Shown: in pieces, positions 43,511 to 55,386 of the stretch | Layout of the letters: every line of letters begins with the position of its first letter | Position numbering within the stretch: the first letter of the stretch is position 1 | Source: Circinella umbellata | Lineage: Eukaryota; Mucoromycota; Mucoromycetes; Mucorales; Lichtheimiaceae | Direction: 5' to 3' | DNA: 64,000 nucleotides | NCBI GenBank assembly: GCA_025093555.1 | Contig: JAIWNF010000060.1 | Coordinates: 1-64,000 of the forward strand | Translations under genes and position numbers: made by a program | The notes under the pieces: model-generated | Told to the model about the DNA's origin: nothing | Database searches by the model: none | The model's input: the letters and a program-made list of their open reading frames with translations, nothing else

Positions 43511-44209
43511 ATGTTTGCTGGTCACTTTGGTATTATACATATCCTCCAATATTGGTTTCCTGGTACTTCAATCTATGTTTTAAGCTTCGGTGTCGTTTTT
43601 ATTGACATTATTCATAGCATCTTGGCATACTATAGCATTGAAACATTTACAAGAAACACGAATGCTGGATTCGTAGGCGTTGATGTCCATTGTGATTATA
43701 GTCATAGCTTATTAGGACAATTGTTACTTTCCTTTATCTATGGAGTTTTTACAAGAACCAAAACAAAAAAGAAGAGTATAATACCAGGTTTTGTTGCTTC
43801 CTTTTCACATTTTATTCTTGATTGGCTCGTGCATAATTCCGATTTAACCCTTGGTCCTCCGCCATTTTTAAATGACTATATTGTGGGTGGCACTGGATTA
43901 TGGGCAACTTATCCGGAAACAGCTTTTTATTTTGAAGGATTACTTTGCATTTTTTGTACTATATTGTATTCTCATCGAGATATTAGTAAAGGAAGAAGTT
44001 TACTAGTTATTGTACTTATTGCTATGCATGTTCAATTTCGATTGATGTCCCCTTCTCTTTTGAATTATATTTTTGCGATAGATGATTTGGTGAAACGACA
44101 TCATACAGTGGGTGTCATGTTTTTCTTATCTTTTGTTATTCCCGCTTTATTATTTGGATTTTTATTGAATCAAAATAATCTTCTTGAAAAAAAAAACATA
44201 AACCTTTAA
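43511..44209 (+). CDS. Polytopic membrane protein, metal-dependent-hydrolase-like (232 aa)
   Basis: Single-exon frame from ATG 43511 to TAA. It is strongly hydrophobic with about five or six membrane segments and conserved polar spots: DYSHSLLGQLLL, ASFSHFILDWLVHNSDLTLG and GTGLWATYPETAF. The H-S-L-(L/V) and S-H-x-x-L-D-x-x-V-H motifs match a family of bacterial integral membrane proteins usually annotated as metal-dependent hydrolase-like; the match is from memory. His and Asp in these motifs could bind a metal. There is no signal peptide beyond the first membrane helix. It is intronless, unlike its neighbours, but the AT content is like them. Confidence 0.7.
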   Translation: MFAGHFGIIHILQYWFPGTSIYVLSFGVVFIDIIHSILAYYSIETFTRNTNAGFVGVDVHCDYSHSLLGQLLLSFIYGVFTRTKTKKKSIIPGFVASFSHFILDWLVHNSDLTLGPPPFLNDYIVGGTGLWATYPETAFYFEGLLCIFCTILYSHRDISKGRSLLVIVLIAMHVQFRLMSPSLLNYIFAIDDLVKRHHTVGVMFFLSFVIPALLFGFLLNQNNLLEKKNINL

Positions 44210-44589
44210 AAACTACGTAGTTACGTAGTGAAATTTAATCGTTGTAAATTATTAAAATAACTTTATATTTCTTTTTATGAGTTACGTCCAAAAGAGTTTT
44301 TTAATTTGCTTTTTTTGCTTTGTAGTATAACTGATAATATGTCGAGCTGTGAAGAATGATATATGAGTGCTTTTTTTTTGTGTACAAGAGAATTTATTGA
44401 TCCATAATGAAATTTGGAGTTGTTGTTGAGTAAAACAGAATAAGCAAAAAGGAAAATATAATAATAAAGAGGGATTTAATACAGTCAATAAACAAAATTA
44501 TGGAGAAAGAAAATTAGCCAGAAGGATAAACTTTGTTTTGTTCTTCAGGATGGATTTGTTGTAAATAAAGCGTGGGTTTTGACACTAAC

Positions 44590-44915
44590 TCCTTGGGGCC
44601 AAAAGGTCTCTTGGTAAAGTCAACAAGAGTTGTGGAAGGAACGAACAACAATCAAAGCTGAACTCGTCACAGATTGTCATACCAGAAGAAGAAAGAGAAG
44701 TGATATGCGTGCTGTCAAGTTGGTCTGGGTGAACAAAAAAAAAAACGATTGACAATGTCGCGCCAAACAGATGATTTACGTTCACATCCTAAAATAAAAT
44801 GCTTCGGTGTATGGTCGTCATTGCAAAAAAAAACACAGATAGGTAAAGTAAAAATAGCTAGGATAAGTTGATGCAGACGTTGCTTACATAGTAACTTTTG
44901 GTGAAGCAACCGCCA
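44590..44915 (-). pseudogene. LINE 3'-end fragment (zf-RVT-like)
   Basis: Minus-strand translation gives LLHQKLLCKQRLHQLILAIF, then CVFFCNDDHTPKHFILGCE and RKSSVWRDIVNRFF. This is the C-x-x-C ... H-F-(I/L)-x-x-C ... W zinc-ribbon found near the C-terminus of LINE ORF2. Frame changes surround it. It is not contiguous with the LINE at 53-58 kb, and no 5' part is present here. Confidence 0.6.
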
Positions 44916-45340
44916 TCATATTGTGTGTGCGTGATAGGGAAAGCTATTATTCCAAAAAACGTTTCCATAAAGATTTCGACGCTCTAGAATACCAAGTTGG
45001 TAATTGTTCAAAGCTAAGTAAATGATAATGTCAGTATCGTTTGGTAGTAAGAGGGATATTCCATAATAATATAACTTGAAATATTAATTATACCTTGATA
45101 TAAATCCTTATGTTGGCGGAACGAAGTCGAAAAATGTGATAAATGCTCTCAGAGCCACGTTTTATTTTCTTTTTAAATATAATAATCTTTTTTTTTTCTT
45201 TTTCTTCCCCATATCTTTCTAGCCTAACCATAATGCAATTTTCTTTTTTTAGGTTGGGAAGATATATACATATATAGCTAATAATAATAAAATAAAGATA
45301 ACATATAAAGTGATTTAGAAGAATCGACAATACCAAGGGG

Positions 45341-45437
45341 GAGCATCTATCACATTTTTCGACTTTGTTCTGCCAACATAAGGATTGTTTGTCATTCCTA
45401 ATGCAATCTCAGTCGACTCCACTCTGTCTGCAAATGT
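45341..45437. repeat. Internal complementary region of DIRS 2
   Basis: Complements both termini: AGCATCTATCACATTTTTCG and TGCCAACATAAGGATT to the low end, TTGTTTGTCATTCCTAATGC and CCACTCTGTCTGCAAATG to the high end. Confidence 0.85.
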
Positions 45438-45522
45438 CATAATGTTTTCCAGTTGAGAAAAGATTGGATGAGCAATAGCCGTACTTGAATGACCTTGATG
45501 CGTTGGTTTATAGTAGATGTTT

Positions 45523-46083
45523 TCAAAGGTGTTTGAGTGTAGACTCCAATTTGCATGGTTTATAACTTCTGGAATAGAGTGTTCTTTTTCGACAGCTTTT
45601 GGTACTCAATGCTGATCGGATTGAGTGTGCCTTGAATTGAGTGGTATTGATACTAGATTTTTCCATTAAGAGTTTCATCCAGGCAGATAACGTTGATGGT
45701 CGAATCGAAGAAACTTGAGTAGGCTTGTCGATATAAGCTAAGAATAGAGTATAATATTCTATGAGAGATTCTTTTAAACTGGCAGTTTTTTGTATAAAAG
45801 ATGTAAAGTAGAAGCTGGACATAACCGAGTGTCTTATAAAACACCAAATCGTGTAGTTTTCACTTGTGCTTTTTTCAGTTTTCTGAAATGGATTATGACA
45901 CTGGTAATAGCTAAAGAACTGGATGTCGAGCATTTGTGAAATGTAAAACTTAATATCGCGATATTGTAAACAACCGATATCAGATCGAGGTTTAGCCATA
46001 GTAGCTAAGCAAAGTAAAGCAATCGTCTTCAGTTCGAGGTCATATAGCGATAACTGGTTTGAGTCAGCCCAAATGGAAAGCAA
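45523..46083 (-). pseudogene. DIRS 2 tyrosine recombinase remnant
   Basis: Has ATMAKPRSDIGCLQYRDIKF (box 1 Arg), SIRPSTLSAWMKLL and KAHSIRSALSTKS (box 2). The nucleophile Tyr region is shifted out of frame (downstream minus frame reads YYKPTHQ). Confidence 0.65.
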
Positions 46084-46373
46084 GAAAACACCATCTTGTC
46101 TGTATTCCAGGTTTCTAGTTGTGATGTTGATGGTATGTGAACCTCAGATTTGCGTTTGGTGTTCAAGGAAGCTTGAATTTGTTCTTGATGTGCTATTGGC
46201 ATGTGTTCTGGGTAGAGTACCCGAAAATTTGAAGAAATTGAAGATCGAAAAGTATTGAGTTGACTGACGCTAAATTGGTGGTGGTCGACTAAGAAATGTA
46301 GGACGTTTATTTGATTATACTCTGTTAGATATATTTGTGGGACTTGTCCATTGCACCAGAGTTGACATCAACG

Positions 46374-47305
46374 TCATCTATGATCATAATTTTCTGCTAT
46401 TTTTGACCAATTCATTTCTTGGAGGTAACTTGCACTTGTTTCATTTATTAGACCAGATTGAAGCCTTACTGTGCTGATAATATCCATGCAACTAGGGAGA
46501 ATCTGTTGATTCTCATCATTATCGAATAGTCCAGGTGTTTCATTCTTAAGATCACTGGCCGCTAGTATTGACTCGGCCAGAGGGGAGTTATCAGAACTGT
46601 TTGTTGTACATATGATTTCCTTAGTTTTTGAAGCACCTTTGGAAACAATTTTTACAGTGGGTTCAAATACATGCCCTTCTTCAGCCATTTCTGACAGAAT
46701 GCATTTTGAGCTGCTGCCAATAGGTTGGGATGTAGACTCCAATATCGTTACAGTTTGTTGTTGTGTGATGCCGCAAAGGCGTTGATTTTAAAGGTCCCCA
46801 TTTCTGTTGAATGTTTTCAAAGAGCTCCTTAGGAATTATCCATTTGTAAAGAGGTATGTGTTTCCATGATAACCTGTCCACTCATATATTCTTCATACCG
46901 GCAATGTGTTGGTATGTTACTCTGAGGCTGTTTTGGCTGCATAAGTCCTATATTTAGACTGCTAGCTCTTGAAGCTGTAGGGATGTGGTTCCTCCACTCT
47001 TTGGTGTATATTTTAGGGCTGTAGTATTGTCAATGAAAACCTTGATTATGCAGTTTGCGATTCTTGTTGCATGTATTCTGAGTGCATAGTATACTGCTCT
47101 CAGGTCTCATATGTTTATTAACCGTGTCTTGTTCAGCTTGTTTTAAAATCCGAATATCTTTATAAATGGTGAGCTGATTCCCCAGCTTGTTTCTGAACTG
47201 TTTGTATAAATGGTGATCTGAGGTGTGAAAACTTCTAATGCTTGAATGGATAGGCCATTTTTCATTGGTATTGATTCCTTCTACCATAGGAGCTCCTGTT
47301 GACTC
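46374..47305 (-). pseudogene. DIRS 2 RNase H and linker remnant
   Basis: Fragments KVFIDNTTALKYTPKSGG-like (about 47030), DLRAVYYALRIHATRI (about 47100) and PLYKWIIPKELFENIQQKWG (about 46830) match the order in DIRS 1. The upstream junction with RT is split by the nested repeat at 47306-47931. Confidence 0.6.
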
Positions 47306-47931
<626 letters not shown>

Positions 47932-48082
47932 GTTGACTTAAATAAAGACTCTTCACCAGATCTCGTTAATAAGGTATCGAATATGAAGCAAGGCCTCTCC
48001 TATTGCTGGTATCATTGAGGTGACATTTCCAAGGAGGCTTGCTACCCATCGACATGATCTCTGTATCGGTTGTGATACTTGC

Positions 48083-48900
48083 TTAATTCGTTGTAGCAGT
48101 TTGTTGACTTTTTAAATTGAAACCGTGATTTTCATTTTTATTTGTGATGAATTGAAAACCAAGAAATTCTGTGTTTGCGATGGAATGAGTACGCTTTTCT
48201 CCATATTGATGAAGAACCCTGATTTTTGTAGGTGTGCGATTACCTTCTGAGAGGTAGAGTTGAGTTCTTCTTTTGATTTTCCTAGCAGACAAACATCATC
48301 CAAATAGTAGACTAGATAAATTCCTTCTTGACGTAGAGCTTCGATTGTATAGTGCATTAGTTTTGAAAATACTCTGGGTGCTATGTTTAGACCGAAAGTA
48401 AGAGATCGATATTGATATACTATTCCTTCAAAATTTTTGGGGAATAGGGATGGCTGTGTATGCGTCCTTTAAGTCGATTTTGCATAAGAAATTGTCTTTT
48501 TCAATTATTTCCTGTATAGCGGGGACTCCCTCTATCTTGAAATGCTCGCACTGGATGTGTTGGTTCAATCTGTGGCAATCGAATATCAGTCTTCCTTTGG
48601 TGTTTTCTTCAATTGTGAAAAGTTTTGAAAGTCTTCTGACTGATTTGGCATATAATCGATTATTCCTACTGTAAGGAATTTATTTATTGCTTTGTTTATT
48701 GTGTGTTGGTCTGTTTGACTCAGTGGTATTGATGTGTTGAGTTTTCATGGTGTTGGGTTCGAAGCAAAATGAATCTTGTAATCTTCTTTTACAGTGGAGA
48801 GTGGCCATTGGTGTGATATTATCTGTGTCTAATACTGGTTGAACTTTGTCAAGCAACTACCTGGTAAGATGCCATCCTAAGGAATTATATAATGTTGAGC
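48083..48900 (-). pseudogene. DIRS 2 reverse transcriptase remnant
   Basis: Contains EALRQEGIYLVYYLDDVCLL (catalytic YLDD) and EKSVLIPSQTQNFLVF, matching DIRS 1 RT. Upstream motifs are present in broken frames. Confidence 0.7.
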
Positions 48901-49000
48901 TGATGTTGTTGTGTTGCTGTTCCTTGGTAGTGCTGCTGCTGGTTGTTGAGGGGGAATATATGTTGTTATTGTTGGTTCTTGTTTGATCTTGGTTCGGTTG

Positions 49001-49930
49001 TCAGATAAGGGTAAGACAGTTGCTGGCTTGAAGTTGAAGTGCCTCCGCCTCTACTTTCAAATTGAATAGGGTTAGTTCATGACCAATTTCCATGCCAAGA
49101 GCCACGTGATTTTTCTCTTCCCCTTGTTCTATAACCAAGTCCTCTGTTATGGGTATTAAAGTTGCTTCTTCCAGGTATTGTCGAATTTCTGGTAATTTTG
49201 TTTTTAAATCGAGCTCTTTGTAGTTGTTCAACAAATTCTTGATCAAATGGATTTGTCTTACCATCCTCTTCAGTTGCTTGTTCCAAATGTCTGGCATTTG
49301 GAGGTAATTTGAGTGCTTTAAATGATAATTCTTTGGCATCCTTCACTTGGAACTTTGCGAAACCGAATCTAAAGACAGCAAGTCTTTAGGCTTGTTCGAT
49401 AGTATTGTTGAAGGTTTCTTGCTCTCTTGCTGAAACAAAAACTTCTCTTTCTTAAAGGTATTGAAGTTGTTCGTATATTTCAGTACTTGCTCTAGCTTGG
49501 ATTAAAGTAGTCTCTATGTTCTTATAAATGGAACTGACGAGCTGATAGGTATCTACTTTCCAGTTCTTGAGTTCTGGGATATATTATTTATTAATTTGTT
49601 GGACACTGGTCCAGTCAGGATGATTGTACCTTTGGATAGTTTTCTTATATCTTCGAAATTTGCTTTTAAGTTGTGTCGTGGTGCTGTTCTCCAAGGTTGC
49701 GCTGATTGCCAAGGGGAGTTCAACTCCATTTGCTTGTATGTCTCTTTCTCGATATCGTTTTTCTTCGAGTTCTCGAATTAATGCCTCCACATGTGTACGG
49801 GTGAGGGGTGTTTCATGGTTAACTTGTTCATTAGAATTGATATTATTCATATAGTTGAGCACACGACGCGTGGCTTTGAAAGATATGGGGGAGTAAAGAA
49901 AAAAAAATATTATATTTAAAAAGAAAATAA
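49001..49930 (-). pseudogene. DIRS 2 gag remnant
   Basis: Pieces in two frames. The first is MNNINSNEQVNHETPLTRTH with a charged helix (ALIRELEEKRYRERDI) and QRYNHPDWTSVQQINK. A later Arg/Gly-rich portion (GRSNFNTHNRGLGYRTRGRE) corresponds to the RNA-binding tail of DIRS 1 gag. Confidence 0.6.
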
Positions 49931-50119
49931 AGCATGGCTCTGAGAGCATCTATCACATTTGCAGACAGAGTGGAGGTAACTGAGATTGTATTAGAAACGA
50001 CAAACAATTTAAATCTTCAAGTTATAAATTAATTCCTGGTATGAGTGTTGTATCCAACATACAATGACTTGATCATAACGGTCATTTAATATTATATATT
50101 TAAATACAGCATTTTTCAA

Positions 50120-53100
50120 ATATGCGAAAAACTTGAATTGTGCGCCTCTAAACCTCCATTTCCATTGGCTGTTACTTATTTTGGCTGCTTTCTTGCTCAG
50201 CAACCAATTAAACACATTCAAATCCATCAAGCCTGATGATGTAGTTTTTTTTTTCGTGTTTGTTTTTTTTTCTCTCCCACTTCTTTCACAAAACATCACT
50301 AAAAACAATGCATCTACCAATCTGACATATTAATATTTATATTCATATAATAATAATTTTTTAATAACGAGGCTGGTGATTTGAAGGACCATTTCTGCTA
50401 TTCCAGCTTTTTAATTCGTTTGTTTCATTTTGAAACATTGTGGAAATTCTATTAAGGATATGAACAGGTACACTTTTCATATCCTTTGTTTTCTGAACTT
50501 GGATCTTTAGTTCTTCAAAGGAATCCATAAATCTATATATATATCCATATAATTATTATTAAATTGTCACTGCTAACTCAATGTACTTTTTTTTTGTATT
50601 TTATACTGTACCTCTCCATAGCTTCATTGAGAAGGGCCTGTGGTGCCACACGCGAAGCCTCTTCTATTTCCATGATCGGGAGTTGCTGTTGTACTTGTGA
50701 TGATGACGATAGTGGTGAAGATGATGATGATGATAATAATAATAATGAAGAAGCAGTTGTAGGGCGGATCAAGCTTATGTTTAGAACACGATTTACCTGG
50801 ATTATACGAACATTGTTATTAGTTCAAGATTATATATATAATGCACATCTATTAATACCTACCAAATACATGTGCTTGCATGGTGAATCATTTGCTTCAT
50901 TGTCGGGACACGTACAAGAAATAATATAATCGTCATCAACATCGAACAACACATCGTATGTAATACTTTCGTCAGTGAACGAATGTACTTTGATTATGTT
51001 GCCGTGTTGACTGACGATCCTGGCAGCAGCTTCTTCTTCTATAGTTGCAATAAGAATTTGGATGATAATAATATATATTGGTAAGCTGATGAAAATGACT
51101 ACTTACCATTCAGCTCATTCACACGGGCAAGCCTTGTTCTTTCTGCCTTGTTCATTCTACGAGGCCTGAACTTGGCTACCGTGCAAAGATGGTCCTGCAT
51201 CAAGTCAGGGAGAACAAGACCCCAAAGAATGTACACAAGTACATCAACACGTTGCCTTCTCAGACTTGGCAAATATACTTCCTTTAATTGGCGGTGCCAA
51301 GTCTCTATATAGTTGTTGGTGTTTACATGATAGTGGCGCTTTTTTACATGTGGTAAGTTATAAGAATCATTGAAATGCTACATAAAAATATGTATATTTA
51401 AAAAAAAACTTACATTACGCCATGCTTGGCTCCATTTTTCACGTTTCCAAAGAAACCCTCTTTCAAAATATTGATAGAGTTCGGGGCCATCCCATTCTTC
51501 ATCAACATCAATACACCAGGTCTCAAACTTTTCATGTTCAAGATCAAAATCAACTGGTGTTTCAGCTCTCATCATATTAATCATTAGGGAGAGTGCTGCT
51601 TCACGCATTTCTCTCTTTTCCTTCAGAGTTTTTGATGGCGTGGATGGTTTTGCCGTGAGTTTGGTAAGAATATTTTTCTTCCATGCACGAAGGATATGCC
51701 AATGACAGATAAGTATCTTCACATTGTCAGTATATGTGTCAGATGATACATCATCATTTACAGTATTATATGCCTTATTAATAGCAGCTATCTCTGTATC
51801 AGAATCGTCGATCATAACACGGGATGGTACATATCCATGCTCATCCTTAAGCCACTGAAGCCAATACAAGATTGGATATTGAGCTTGTGAATTTGTAATC
51901 ATCCACGTCAATGGTTTTCCCTTTCCAGTAATCCTGCATCTTGCTACAAGCGTATAGAGATAGCAGTCATGATTGGTACCATCCACGCAAGTCTTATGGG
52001 TAGAATCAAGGCATACAAGATCCCCATTTTCTTTCAATAGCTATATAATAACGATTATATGATTGATCAGGTAAATGTATCATGTATTTTTATTTGTATC
52101 GATTATCTTACCTTTAATTGCCATTGTGACATGAATGCAAACAAGAACATCCCCTCTTCATATCTATCGAGATTTTTCGAGGTGAAATATCCTCTTTCGT
52201 TTTGGACTTTAGTACCCCATTTAATAAGACTGTTTGCCAACGAAGGATGAAGTTGGGATTGGCGTCTAAGATGGATTTTCATCACATAATAGACATGGTG
52301 ATAATCAATCCTCACTGATTGTGGTAATTGATCATAATCTTCGCTATCCAAGATATTTTCAAGAACATCCTTGTCAACACGAAGCATATGTTTGATATTT
52401 CTCCAGGTAAGACTTTTCTCCACTTGAGCTTGGATGAATTCCATCACAAACCGAGGGAGTGTACCGGATGTTGTATCTATGTTGCTGCCAGGTTCATGAC
52501 CAGTATGCTGACGCCGGTATTGTACCGTGATCATGTTCTTGTCTTCACTATCTTTATTAACAAAGGCAGTGAATCCTGCATGGCAATTGCAACAAAATGA
52601 TTTTTCTCCTCGAGGGGGACCACTTCGTTGGCAGGCAAAGCGCTAATATATATTTAATTGATCATGTAATGAAAAGAAATAAATTAATAAATACTTATAA
52701 AAAAATAAATGAAAAAAATATCTTATTATGTATATAAAACAACTTATCAAAAATATTACTTCATTAAAAATAAACGATTCATTTCCTCTGCCGCGTTTTT
52801 GACCAGGTGGAGTATGTATATATCCATGTTCAATATATTCTTCGTTCTTAAGTCTACGTCCACCATCACTTTTAGTCTTATTATAGAATTTACAATTGTA
52901 AATTGCTTCTTGATCTTTGATCCAATCACGATATTCTAATCTTGAAATAGTCAACGTTATAGGTGCACCATCATTTTCAGGTCGAGTGATAAATGTAGTA
53001 GTAAGATAGTTGTCCATATTATTATAGTTTAAAGAAAATTCAGGGGAATAAATAAAGACTGGATAACAAAAACTTTAAAAAAAACTTAGATCAAAATGCT

Positions 53101-53206
53101 GGAGTCAAATGAAGAATTAGCAGTCAAAATGGTATTTACTCATAGGCCAAATATCTGGCCAATAACATTTGAGGTTTACGGGCACACAATTCAAGGCTTG
53201 CATAAA
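50120..53206 (-). mobile_element. Mutator-like element (MULE) with intact transposase
   Basis: The seven-exon transposase is flanked by diverged inverted repeats: about 50120-50200 (CTTGAATTGTGCGCCTCTAA and ACCTCCATTTCCATTGGC) against the complement of about 53130-53206 (CTTGAATTGTGTGCCCGTAA and ACCTCAAATGTTATTGGC). The outer limits and the expected 9-bp target duplication could not be fixed by eye. The left end is about 110 bp from the end of DIRS 2. Confidence 0.65.
50361..53017 (-). CDS. MULE transposase with SWIM zinc finger (739 aa)
   Basis: Exons complement of 52760-53017, 52112-52642, 51414-52040, 51107-51377, 50863-51038, 50612-50796 and 50361-50532 join in one frame, 740 codons including stop, without any break. 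The N-terminal zinc module (WRKY-GCM/FAR1-like) has RFACQRSGPPRGEKSFCC and RRQHTGHEPG. The MULE core has Asp in GDLVCLDSTHKTC, Asp in SRVMIDDSDTEIAAI, CHWHILRAWKK, and a candidate Glu in TNNYIETWHRQLK. The SWIM finger is SCTCPDNEANDSPCKHMY (C-x-C ... C-x-H). A Ser-rich linker and a helical C-terminus (ELKIQVQKTKDM) end the protein. It would cut and paste elements carrying its TIRs. Confidence 0.85.
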
Positions 53207-53765
53207 AATTTCCCCCCCCTTTTTTTTTTTCTTTTCCCGCTCCCTTTATTATAATTATGCTTCACTTTGGTGGTGCTGCCTTTAGTGCTTGCACTTTTGT
53301 ACTGAACACCATAATGGCACTGGTGTTTTTACAAGTAGAGTAAGCTGGTGGCTATAGTAGTAAACCAGAACTGAAGTGAAGTTTATAACATAAAACTACC
53401 ACAGCCGTTTTTTTTTTCTTCATCTTATTTACTAATCTCCAACTTTTTTTATTATTTTTTTTCTAACAATCTCCATGGTCAACGATCACTTTTTGTGATC
53501 TGCTGACCAAACAACCACCAAGGTCCAGCGGTTTCAAGCTTCCAAGAGTACTAGCCGCTGGTTTAAACTTCCGGGAATACCAGCCGCCGGTTTAAACTTC
53601 CAGGTGTACGTGACACCAGTTTAGACTGCCACGCGAGCTGTCAGGGCCTTAAAGTGCATAATAAGAAGCACAGGTAATTGTTCCACTATAGTAAAAATTT
53701 GCCCCTCTTTTTTTTTCCTGCTCCCTTTATTATAATTATGCTTCACTTTCTTCGTGCTGCCCATG
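53205..53765 (+). repeat. Duplicated 5' segment of the LINE
   Basis: AAAAATTT, a C run, a T run and GCTCCCTTTATTATAATTAT with GCTTCACTTT occur at 53205-53275 and again at 53688-53765, about 485 bp apart in direct orientation. Between them, three GC-rich words with AGCCGCYGGTTTAAACTTCC-like sequence (53525-53610) form a smaller repeat. Confidence 0.65.
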
Positions 53766-55183
53766 GCTTTTCCCGATTGCCACCAGACATGCCTGGCACA
53801 GGCCTAGGTACTCACTTGCCACCTAAAACGTCTACATTAACACTAGAGGTCCCTCGCTTGTCCTATGCACATGTGGTCCAACGTCACCGTGAGTCTCTAA
53901 TGCACACGTAATCTGAAACACAGCTTGTGTCTGATGACCAAGACACTAGAAAAACTTGACATATCATACAATCTAATATCTGGTGTATTGGCGGCTCTCC
54001 AGCTTCTGCTCAAAGTATTGGTTTGACCTTAGTAGTTGCACTGAACGCATACCCAAAATAATGCCACAGCTTGCTCGTCAATTTCCATCTACCTGTGGTG
54101 GCCAAGTGTTTTGAGAAGGACGTCGTGTTCTAGTCAAAGCTTTCTTCGAAACATAAGGAGATCTCCATACTGTGTTAACACAAGGCCTCTCCTTTACTGA
54201 TGGTGCTATTATCAAACCATGTAAAGCCCTATCAGGTAATGCTCGAATTAAAAAAAGTATGTTTGTCTAAACTTCCCTTTATGAATCAAGACAAACTGGT
54301 GGAAGGTATTCTCCAATGCATTCGCTTATATGTCAAAGTATTGCATTGTGGTATCTATTGGGATGCTGAATCTGGTCTATTTATGGGTAATGGACTAATG
54401 GTTTGTAGTCCTAGACATCTAACCAATTGAAGGTGAACAACCATTTAGTAAAATGGCACATGTTATTCCCTGGTGCACTACTAATGACTGTTTCTATACA
54501 ACATGGGCTTTAATGCCTCAACACTGCTCTTGCTGCCAGGTTGAAGGTTATTCAATTTCCACGTCCCCTGATAATCCCCGAGCTCATCGTACTTGCTGGT
54601 CGTGTGGGTGTGTTAGCCATATATCTAGTGACTGTGAAGATAAAATCATCAAAGCCACTACCTATAGGGTGGTACTAACAAAAAACGGCGGTCCAATCAT
54701 CGCTCTGGTCAAGCACCTCATTTTACAGATCTAACCCAACGAACTCTCTCATCCAATTCAATACCAACAACACAACAATAAGAGTCAGAGCCACTAATTG
54801 ACCACCAGGTCTCCAATACCGATGATATAGATAAGGACAATTAAGAAATCGAGTCTGACGCCGAAATGGAATTCGTCTTGGAATCATTAGACTCTCTAGC
54901 ACCACCTAAACTCATTACACCACCAACCACTGAGGAAGTCATGGAAACTCTCAATACTTTCCAACAACAAATTTACTCACCTACTCCTGAATTTACAACA
55001 TTCATTGATCATGCTCCTGCTATGAACATTACTGAGCACTTGCAAACAGTATATCTCATGACGGCAGATGCACAGGTTGATTATACAGATGACAACCCAA
55101 GCCCAAAATGGACTAGCTGCCTATCTGTTCTCCCACTTTCCACAACTCATACACTCACTGCAGCAAGACGCCAACACCACTGA
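53738..55183 (+). pseudogene. LINE ORF1 remnant with zinc knuckle
   Basis: Starts at ATG 53738 (MLHFLRAAHGFSRLPPDM) and is soon broken. Further pieces include LVEGILQCIRLYVKVLHCGI. The CCHC knuckle CWSCGCVSHISSDC (C-x2-C-x4-H-x4-C) is at 54594-54635. A Thr/Pro-rich tail follows. ORF1 proteins bind element RNA. Confidence 0.65.
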
Positions 55184-55386
55184 CAACATGACTCAAGGAA
55201 TCCCTGGATCCCCCAAACAGTAAATGGCCATTTTATATTTTACCAGAACCAAATCCACACACATAAAAGAAAAAAGAAAATATAACAACAGCCAACAAAA
55301 AAAAAACAAACAACTTTATTTTACACTATACACCAATACGAACAAACAAACCAGAATTCACACCTTTATTGATATCAAAAAAAAAC

